NCBI GenBank assembly: GCA_020851395.1
Contig: JADZCW010000221.1
Span: 1 to 27,995, forward strand
DNA: 27,995 bases
Direction of reading: 5' to 3'
Source: Phycisphaeraceae bacterium
Lineage (GTDB): Bacteria > Planctomycetota > Phycisphaerae > Phycisphaerales > Phycisphaeraceae
The notes under the pieces are model-generated. The model saw only the letters and a list, made by a program, of their open reading frames with translations. It did no database searches and was not told the origin of the DNA. A program made the position numbers and the translations under genes. This document shows, piece after piece, positions 22,277 to 27,995 of this stretch (its first letter is position 1; each line of letters opens with the position of its first letter).

Positions 22277-24064
22277 ATGAGTGAGAGTTCCCCCCCCGGC
22301 GACGCCAAGAGCTTCGGACGCACGATGCGCTCCGACGAGTCCGCCGTCGAGAAGGCCAAGAAGGCCAGCAACTTCCTGCGCGGCTCGATCCAGCAGACCC
22401 TCGACGACCAGGCCGTCAAGGAGTTCACCCACGACGACCAGGCCCTGCTCAAGTTCCACGGCATCTACCAGCAGGAGGACCGCGACGCCCGCGCCAAGGT
22501 CAAGGAGACCGGCATCGAGCCCGAGACCTGGTTCATGGTCCGCACCCGCCTCCCGGGCGGCTGGATGAACGCCACCCAGTACCGCGCCCTGGACGACCTG
22601 GCCACCAAGTACACCTACAACCAGTCGCTCCGCATCACCACCCGCCAGGGCTTCCAGTACCACGGCGTGGTCAAGGGCAACCTCCACGCCGTGCTCAAGG
22701 GCGTCAACGACTCCCTGATCACCACTCTGGCCGCCTGCGGCGACGTCGGCCGCAACGTCATGGCCTCCCCAGCCCCGCTCAAGGATCAAGCTCACCAGCA
22801 ACTCCTCGAGTTGGCCAGGAAGATCTCCACCGAACTCCTGCCCAAGAGCACCGCCTACTACGAGATCTGGGTCAACGGTGAGAAGCACTCGGACTCCAAC
22901 AACGGCCAGGGCGAGGAGCCCTTCTACGGCCCGGCCTACCTCCCCCGGAAGTTCAAGGTCGGCATCGCCCTGCCCGAGGACAACTCCATCGACGTCTACA
23001 CCCAGGACTGCGGCCTGATCGCCGTCGTGCGAGGCGACAAGATCGTCGGTGTCAACGTCCTGGCCGGCGGCGGCCTGGGCATGACCCACCGCAAGGCCGA
23101 CACCTTTGCCCGTATGGCCTCGCACATCGGCTACGTCGACGTCGAGCACGCCGTCGAGGCCATGCGCACCGTCGCCGCCATCTTCCGCGACCACGGCAAC
23201 CGGGCCGACCGCCGCCACGCCCGCCTCAAGTACGTCATTGAGGAGAAGGGCGTCGAGTGGTTCCAGCAGGAATTCCGCTCGCGCGTGAACTTCGAGCTCA
23301 AGCCCTGGGTCGAGGTCGGCCCGCTGCGGCTCAACGACTACCTCGGCAAGTACGAGCAGGGCGACGGCAAGTTCTTCTACGGCGTCTGGGTTGAGAACGG
23401 CCGGGTGATGGACTACCCCGAGAACGGCCCGAAGTACAAGACAGCCTTCCGGGCGATCGTCGATCGCTTCGGTTGCGACGTCGTGCTCACCCCCAACCAG
23501 AGCCTCCTGTTCGCCAACCTCACGGCTGAGCAGGTCCCGCAGCTCGAGGCCATCCTGGCCGAGCACAAGGTCCGCCGGCTCGGCGAGCTGACGCTCCTGC
23601 GCCGCTACTCGATGGCCTGCCCGGCCCTGCCGACCTGCGGCCTGGCGTTGGCCGAGAGTGAGCGGACGCTGCCCGGCATGCTCGACGAGCTTGAGAGCGA
23701 GTTCGAGCGGATGGGCCTGCTCGATCAACCTCTGACCGTGCGGATGACCGGCTGCCCCAACGGTTGTGCCCGGCCCTACACGGCCGACCTGGCCTTCGTC
23801 GGCCGCAAGCCCGGCGTCTACGACATCTTCGTTGGCGGCCGGCTCGCCGGCGACCGGCTGGCCGAGCTCTACGCCGAAAACGTCGAGGAAAAGCAGGTCC
23901 TCGAGGCGCTTCGCCCGCTGCTGACCCGCTGGTCCAAGCAGAAGCGCGGCGAGGAATCCCTCGGCGACTACTACGAGCGCGTCTTCGGCGACGGCAAGCC
24001 CCGCACCGTCCTGACCGGCGACAAGCACACCCCGGCCCTGGAGCGCATCGGGCAGGCGGACTAG
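22277..24064 (+). CDS. Assimilatory sulfite reductase, siroheme/Fe4S4 subunit
   Basis: A 595-residue hemoprotein reducing sulfite to sulfide in cysteine biosynthesis. It follows CysI and ferredoxin-SiR closely: LKFHGIYQQEDRD, then ITTRQGFQYHG (Arg123), GDVGRN (Arg159) and LPRKFKVG (Lys225, Lys227), which are the substrate-contact residues. The cluster and siroheme cysteines are 448 and 454 (CPALPTC) and 493 and 497 (CPNGC). A TTG at 22157 is in frame, but ATG 22277 has GGAGA 8 nt upstream and starts the family homology. No flavoprotein subunit (cysJ) is adjacent, so the electron donor may be ferredoxin or encoded elsewhere. Sulfite is preferred to nitrite because MACPALPTCGLALAESER and the tail resemble CysI. 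Confidence 0.93.
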   Translation: MSESSPPGDAKSFGRTMRSDESAVEKAKKASNFLRGSIQQTLDDQAVKEFTHDDQALLKFHGIYQQEDRDARAKVKETGIEPETWFMVRTRLPGGWMNATQYRALDDLATKYTYNQSLRITTRQGFQYHGVVKGNLHAVLKGVNDSLITTLAACGDVGRNVMASPAPLKDQAHQQLLELARKISTELLPKSTAYYEIWVNGEKHSDSNNGQGEEPFYGPAYLPRKFKVGIALPEDNSIDVYTQDCGLIAVVRGDKIVGVNVLAGGGLGMTHRKADTFARMASHIGYVDVEHAVEAMRTVAAIFRDHGNRADRRHARLKYVIEEKGVEWFQQEFRSRVNFELKPWVEVGPLRLNDYLGKYEQGDGKFFYGVWVENGRVMDYPENGPKYKTAFRAIVDRFGCDVVLTPNQSLLFANLTAEQVPQLEAILAEHKVRRLGELTLLRRYSMACPALPTCGLALAESERTLPGMLDELESEFERMGLLDQPLTVRMTGCPNGCARPYTADLAFVGRKPGVYDIFVGGRLAGDRLAELYAENVEEKQVLEALRPLLTRWSKQKRGEESLGDYYERVFGDGKPRTVLTGDKHTPALERIGQAD

Positions 24065-24092
24065 ATCCATTGTCATCGACGATCCAATGAAA

Positions 24093-24121
24093 GAAGCCCA
24101 CGTTCGTTGAACGTGGGCTTC
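24093..24121. terminator. Bidirectional terminator between sulfite reductase and the porin
   Basis: GAAGCCCACGTTC (24093-24105) and GAACGTGGGCTTC (24109-24121) form a perfect 13-bp inverted repeat with a 3-nt loop, between two convergent genes. Modest T-rich flanks exist on both sides. It again contains the CCCACG/CGTGGG core. Confidence 0.8.
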
Positions 24122-24146
24122 TCGTTTGAGTCGCGGTCCTCGATGA

Positions 24147-25493
24147 TCAGAATCCGATCTGCAGCTGCGTGCGGGCGACGAACTGTCCGTCGCGGCCGGC
24201 CGAGTCGGCGCGCCAGCCGTAGGCGGTGTTGGCCCACAGCGCGTCGACGGGACCGAAAGAGTAGCCCGCGTCGATCATGAACTTGGCCTGGTGCTTGAGG
24301 AAGTAGTAGTTGATGCCCGCGGTCGCCAGGTTCAGGTCGTCGACGGCCCCCTCCGCGGCGCCCCACTCGTGGCGGGCGACCAGCTCGATCTTGTCCGTCA
24401 CGAACACGCCGGCCTGGGTCAGCACGCCGTAGCGGTCGACCGCCGTTGCGCCGTCCTCGAACCGTGCTAGCCCCGCGACGAACAGGCTCGCGCCGCCGAA
24501 CTTGAAGGTCGCGTCACCTGTGATCTGCGTCAGGTCGGGTGTGGCCGCTGTCTGCGACAGCTCGTAGTGCGCCGCCGAACCGAGCACGATCGTCGTCTTT
24601 TCGCCCCGGAACGAGGCCATGTCACCGTAGTTCTTCCAGTCACCCGTCAGCAGCACCTCGCCGCGGGCGGTCAGGCCCAGGTCTGAACCGTCCGTGCTCC
24701 AGGTCGAGTTGCGGGCGGCGGCGCGCATGCCGTCGTTGAACGAGAGATAGGTGCGCACCCGGGGCAGCTTCAGCGAGAGCATCAGGCCCTGGGTGTACCC
24801 GCCGTGGATCGCGTTGAGCAGCGAGCGGTCGATGAACTGCAGCTTGGTATAAGCGACCAGGTTCTCCTCCCAGAAGGGCGGCTTGAACTGGCCGGCCGTC
24901 AGGGCCAGGCATTCGGAGAAGGACTTCTCGACCCACGCGTCCTGGAGGTTGGTCCCGCCCGAGGTGTTGTACCCGGTGACGATGCGATACTTCCAGGTCG
25001 GGTCCAGGACGTTTCCGCTGAAGATCACGTCAGCGTGCGGCAGCTCGAACCCGCCGGTCGAGTCGGTCGTCGGGTGGTCGAGGCTGTCGAGGGTGTAGCG
25101 GATCTGGATGACGCCGTTGACCTTGAGCATGTAGTTGCCGTCGGCCGTGCGGGCGTAGAGGCCGTTGTCGTAGCCCGCCAGCGGCTTGTCCGACAGCGAC
25201 GGACGTGTCTGCGCGTCGGCCATGACCTGCTGGACGATCTCACGCACGTGAGCGTCACCCCCGGAAGTTAAGTCGGCGGGCGCGGGAGCAGGCGCGGGAG
25301 CCGACGTGGCGTTCAGCTCCGCGATCTTCTTGTTCTGCGCCGCAATGGTCTGCTCCTGCTTGGCCATCTGCGCGGCCTGAGCATTGAGTTGAGCCTGCAT
25401 GGCCGCGAGCTTGTCGTCGGTCTTGTCCGCCAGGGATGGCGATGCGCCGATCAGCAGCAGCATGGTGACGAAGAAGGGTGTTCGTTTGGACAT
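24147..25493 (-). CDS. Porin, phosphate-selective porin O/P-like
   Basis: A 448-residue outer-membrane protein. Residues 1-22 are a signal peptide (ending PSLA), about 25-62 a Gln/Lys-rich coiled coil of the trimer-forming kind, 63-75 a Pro/Ala linker, and the rest an amphipathic beta-barrel ending in Phe (QLQIGF). The barrel segments YMLKVNGVIQIRYTLD, DAWVEKSFSECLALTAGQFK and YDNGLYARTADGN resemble the OprP/OprO family. The Arg/Lys ladder of true phosphate porins was not verified, so substrate specificity is open. GGAGG lies about 9 nt before the ATG. With the secreted alkaline phosphatase 20 kb away, it may serve phosphate or organic-phosphate uptake. Confidence 0.85.
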   Translation of the reverse strand: MSKRTPFFVTMLLLIGASPSLADKTDDKLAAMQAQLNAQAAQMAKQEQTIAAQNKKIAELNATSAPAPAPAPADLTSGGDAHVREIVQQVMADAQTRPSLSDKPLAGYDNGLYARTADGNYMLKVNGVIQIRYTLDSLDHPTTDSTGGFELPHADVIFSGNVLDPTWKYRIVTGYNTSGGTNLQDAWVEKSFSECLALTAGQFKPPFWEENLVAYTKLQFIDRSLLNAIHGGYTQGLMLSLKLPRVRTYLSFNDGMRAAARNSTWSTDGSDLGLTARGEVLLTGDWKNYGDMASFRGEKTTIVLGSAAHYELSQTAATPDLTQITGDATFKFGGASLFVAGLARFEDGATAVDRYGVLTQAGVFVTDKIELVARHEWGAAEGAVDDLNLATAGINYYFLKHQAKFMIDAGYSFGPVDALWANTAYGWRADSAGRDGQFVARTQLQIGF

Positions 25494-25684
25494 AGAGAGA
25501 AGCCTCCATGGCGTTTTCGAACCGGCACGGATATCCCACCCCGGCTGTGGCCTGAAAAGAAGGTCGGCTTGTCCGGAAAGATCCTTTTGATTTTCGACTG
25601 AATTAGACGCCCGACGGGTGGTTATCAGCCATTTGCCTTACAGGCAGGAAGTTATCGAACACATGTCAGGGGCAGATGAGGTGG

Positions 25685-25690
25685 TATGAT
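25685..25690 (+). promoter_or_regulatory. Candidate -10 box for ruvA
   Basis: TATGAT ends 8 nt before the ruvA ATG at 25699, the spacing of a leaderless mRNA. There is no Shine-Dalgarno in between (CAGCCCGC). No good -35 was found at 16-18 nt. Confidence 0.4.
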
Positions 25691-25698
25691 CAGCCCGC

Positions 25699-26403
25699 AT
25701 GATTGCCAGATTGCAGGGCATCGTTGAGTCGGTCCGGGCGGAGGGGGTGCTGCTGTCGGTCGCCCCGGGGATCGTCCTGGAGGTGCTCGTGCCCGCCAGC
25801 AACGTCGCCGCCTTGGCCGAGTCGGTCGGGCGATCGGTGACGCTGCGGACGGTCTTCTACCTCGAGGGGGCCGGGCAGGGGGCGAACCTCACGCCCCGCC
25901 TCTTGGGCTTCCTCAGCGAGCGAGACAGGCACCTGTTCGAACTCCTGACCAGCTGTCGCGGGATCGGTCCGCGTAAGGCCCTGCGGGCCATGGCCCTGGA
26001 CTCGGGCCGGATCGCCGCCGCCATCGCTGGGCAGGACCACAAGACCCTCCAGAGCCTGCCCGAGATCGGCCGGAAGATGGCCGAGACGGTGGTGGTGACG
26101 CTGCGCGAGAAGGTGCGAGGTTTGGCGGTCGAAGGCGTGGCCCGCGAGATGCAAGAGGGCGGAACGGCCAAAGACAAATCATCCGCGAGCAAAGCCCCCG
26201 CCCCGTCGGCCCCCTCCGAGGGCACGGCAGACCGGGCCGGGACGGGCACCATGTCCCTCGAAGCCGTCGAGGTCCTGGTCAAGCTTGGCGAGAACCGCCT
26301 GGCCGCGATCACCTGGACCGATCAAGCCATGGCCTCCGAGCAGCCGCCCAAGAACGTTGAAGAATTGATCGCCCGGGCCTATCAGATCAAGGCCGGCGGC
26401 TGA
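25699..26403 (+). CDS. ruvA: Holliday junction branch migration protein RuvA
   Basis: A 234-residue protein that binds four-way DNA junctions and loads RuvB. The N-terminal OB-fold begins MIARLQGIVESVRAEGVLLS. Two helix-hairpin-helix motifs follow: LLTSCRGIGPRKALRAMA and LQSLPEIGRKMAETVVV. Domain III (LEAVEVLVKLGENRLAAI to RAYQIK) binds RuvB. An unusually long low-complexity linker (about residues 150-190, Ala/Ser/Pro-rich) joins domains II and III; the normal linker is shorter. No ruvB or ruvC is adjacent. The reverse-strand neighbour trxB converges on it. Confidence 0.9.
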   Translation: MIARLQGIVESVRAEGVLLSVAPGIVLEVLVPASNVAALAESVGRSVTLRTVFYLEGAGQGANLTPRLLGFLSERDRHLFELLTSCRGIGPRKALRAMALDSGRIAAAIAGQDHKTLQSLPEIGRKMAETVVVTLREKVRGLAVEGVAREMQEGGTAKDKSSASKAPAPSAPSEGTADRAGTGTMSLEAVEVLVKLGENRLAAITWTDQAMASEQPPKNVEELIARAYQIKAGG

Positions 26404-26424
26404 CCCGACACCCCATCTGTCTTC

Positions 26425-27456
26425 TCAGTGCACGCCCAGCTCAGCCAGATAGCGCTCGGCGTCGAGCGCTGCCTTGCAGCCCATGCCCGCGGCGGTGATG
26501 GCCTGGCGGTAGGTGCTGTCGGCCACGTCACCCGCGGCGAAGACGCCGGGCACGCTGGTCGTCGCGCGGAACGGGTCGGCCAGCTTGATGTAGCCCTTCT
26601 CCGTCAGCGCGACCTGGCCGTTCAGGAAGCTCGTGATCGGCGTGTGCCCGATGGCCATGAACAAGCCTCCGAGCCCCAGCTCAGACGTTTCACCGGTGAC
26701 GGTGTCCTTGAGCCGCACGCCCGAGACGCGGTCCTGCCCCAGCACGTCGACGACAACCTTGTTCCAGCACGGCTGGATCTTGGGATTGCCCAGGGCCCTC
26801 TCCTGCATGATCTTTGAGGCCCGCAGCTGGTCGCGCCGGTGGATCAGATAGACCTTCGAAGCGAACTTGGTCAGGTACGTCGCCTCCTCGATGGCCGAGT
26901 CGCCGCCGCCGACCACGCCCAGCGGCTGTCCCCGGAAGACGGGCAGCGCCCCGTCGCACACCGCGCAGGCCGAGACGCCACCGCCCGAAAGCGCCAGCCG
27001 CTGCTCATTGGGCAGGCCGATCCAGTTGGCCTTGGCCCCGGTGGCGATCACCAGCGTGTGCGTCAGGCACTCGAACCCGCTGTCCGTCACCACGCGGAAG
27101 GGTCGTTTCGACAGGTCGACCGACTGCACGTTCGGGAAGGGCGTGTACAAGCCCGTCGACGCCAGGTCCGGCCCGGCCTTTACGCCCGAGTCGGTGACGA
27201 CGCGGGTGCTGAACCGCATGGCCTGGTTGAAGAACAGCTGCATCAGCTCCGGCCCCAGCACGCCCTTGGGGAAGCCGGGGAAATTCTCCACTTCCGTGGT
27301 GAGCATCAGCTGCCCGCCGGCGACAAGGTCCTTGCCCGACGCCCGGCCGGGGATGACCAGCGGGTCGAGGTTCGCGCGAGCGGCGTAGATGGCGGCCGTC
27401 CAGCCCGCGGGGCCGGAGCCGATGATGACGATCTTCTCGATGGAGTGGTCAGGCAT
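26425..27456 (-). CDS. trxB: Thioredoxin reductase
   Basis: A 343-residue FAD/NADPH flavoenzyme that reduces thioredoxin. The FAD motif GSGPAG (residues 13-18), the redox pair CAVC (Cys164 and Cys167), the NADPH motif GGGDSA and the C-terminal FAAGDVAD are all present. It is about 20 residues longer than typical, with extra sequence near residues 36-44 and 90-110 before the redox pair. The frame reaches 27570, but ATG 27456 starts the flavoprotein. TATAAT lies 7 nt before this ATG, again implying a leaderless mRNA. Confidence 0.93.
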   Translation of the reverse strand: MPDHSIEKIVIIGSGPAGWTAAIYAARANLDPLVIPGRASGKDLVAGGQLMLTTEVENFPGFPKGVLGPELMQLFFNQAMRFSTRVVTDSGVKAGPDLASTGLYTPFPNVQSVDLSKRPFRVVTDSGFECLTHTLVIATGAKANWIGLPNEQRLALSGGGVSACAVCDGALPVFRGQPLGVVGGGDSAIEEATYLTKFASKVYLIHRRDQLRASKIMQERALGNPKIQPCWNKVVVDVLGQDRVSGVRLKDTVTGETSELGLGGLFMAIGHTPITSFLNGQVALTEKGYIKLADPFRATTSVPGVFAAGDVADSTYRQAITAAGMGCKAALDAERYLAELGVH

Positions 27457-27463
27457 GCGAGGG

Positions 27464-27469
27464 ATTATA
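27464..27469 (-). promoter_or_regulatory. Perfect -10 box before trxB
   Basis: TATAAT on the minus strand ends 7 nt before the trxB ATG at 27456. The transcript would start at or beside the A of the ATG. No recognisable -35 was found 16-18 nt upstream. Confidence 0.5.
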
Positions 27470-27532
27470 GGGAAGCGCCCCCGGAATTGCCCTCGGACCA
27501 CCTCGCGTTTTTGCCCGCTGATTTTTCTCGGA

Positions 27533-27995
27533 TCATTCCCGGTCGAACAGGGCGTTGCTGTCCGGCTCACCGATGTTGCCGATGTGCATCTGACGATTCC
27601 GTGCTTCGCTGACGCCGTAGACGTTGGCCCGGGCGTAGCTCATCGTCTGGCGGTCGACGTGGCCGTCGAGCCAGGCGACGTTGGCGGATTCCTGGTGACG
27701 GAAGTGCATCGAGGGATCGGTCGGCTGGCCCGCGGAGAAGCCCGACGACCACACCGCCGGCTCGACGAAGGAATACTCGATCAGGTACGCGTCACCCCCG
27801 GAAGGCTGGGCGAAAGCGGTGTCGGCAAAGAAAACAGTAGCCACCGGCTGGGCGAAGACATCGACGCGTGCCCCGATGTCGATGACCGTGGCGCTCTCGC
27901 GGCCGACGTACTCGTTGTTGTAGCCGTACCCGCCGCAGCCGGCCTCGAAGCCGTTGGGGTTGTCCGGCTGGAAGGAGGGGCACTGCTTGACCATC
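27533..27995 (-). CDS. C-terminal part of an H-x9-DG (DUF1559-type) pseudopilin-like protein
   Basis: The frame is open to the right edge, so only the last 153 or so residues are seen. FRHQESANVAWLDGHV contains the exact motif His, nine residues, Asp-Gly that marks the large planctomycete/Verrucomicrobia families of prepilin-like proteins with a type IV-like N-terminus. That N-terminus, with the prepilin cleavage site, should lie beyond the window. Aromatic and Gly-rich segments (GGYGYNNEYVG) precede the motif. The Met near 27994 is probably internal. Such proteins are usually exported and present in many paralogues; function is unknown. Confidence 0.8.
   Translation of the reverse strand, partial: MVKQCPSFQPDNPNGFEAGCGGYGYNNEYVGRESATVIDIGARVDVFAQPVATVFFADTAFAQPSGGDAYLIEYSFVEPAVWSSGFSAGQPTDPSMHFRHQESANVAWLDGHVDRQTMSYARANVYGVSEARNRQMHIGNIGEPDSNALFDRE

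Noticed and set aside
22277..24064. Call as ferredoxin-nitrite reductase (NirA)
   Set aside because: The families share cysteine motifs, but the N-terminal FHGIYQQEDRD, PRKFK and C-terminal segments fit sulfite reductase better.
22229..24076. 615-codon minus-strand open frame over sulfite reductase
   Set aside because: Antisense shadow; the plus-strand protein has all siroheme and cluster residues.

Overview
The window is about 28 kb of GC-rich, gene-dense chromosome, most likely from a planctomycete (Phycisphaerae-like). The pointers are a partial pseudopilin-type protein with an exact H-x9-DG motif at the right edge, a lipoprotein peptidase of the C13 (legumain/caspase-like) type, two uroporphyrinogen-decarboxylase-superfamily genes back to back, and a mixture of Shine-Dalgarno and apparently leaderless genes. 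The lineage is inferred from these traits and was not tested. No insertion sequence, prophage, CRISPR array, rRNA or tRNA was seen; the content looks core and metabolic.

Layout. 1-7758: a partial M29 aminopeptidase (-), an APH-fold phosphotransferase (+), a C13-type lipoprotein peptidase (-), a PhoA-type alkaline phosphatase (+), alanine racemase (-) and a DEAD-box (DEVD) RNA helicase (+). 7759-8207: a 449-base gap with no credible gene but dense, partly mutually exclusive base-pairing potential and a T8 tract. 8208-14299: an F-type ATP synthase cluster in the unusual order gamma, AtpZ, AtpI-like, a, c, b, delta, alpha, with no beta or epsilon gene. 14512-15816: citrate synthase with its own promoter and terminator. 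15916-18180: two convergent URO-D-superfamily genes. 18323-20032: ExbD, a TonB-like protein and a small protein with two C4 zinc sites resembling the ClpX zinc finger. 20055-22060: a secreted GlcG/HbpS-family protein, MiaA and an ArsR-type regulator, all on the minus strand. 22277-24064: assimilatory sulfite reductase hemoprotein, divergent from the ArsR gene. 24147-27995: a phosphate-selective-porin-like protein (-), RuvA (+), thioredoxin reductase (-) and the partial H-x9-DG protein (-).

How it fits together. The ATP synthase cluster supplies the membrane sector, stalk and alpha subunits, so beta and epsilon must be encoded elsewhere; strong intercistronic stem-loops, especially a 17-bp one after atpE, probably help set unequal subunit output. 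Alkaline phosphatase and the OprP-like porin both suggest phosphate acquisition, and ExbD/TonB suggests energised outer-membrane uptake. The ArsR gene and sulfite reductase share an AT-rich divergent control region with a near-consensus promoter and perfect inverted repeats.

The best candidate for something undescribed is the structured intergenic element at 7807-8041 before the ATP synthase cluster. It matches no RNA family I can recall, and its coding strand is not settled. I did not find a complete new multi-gene system.
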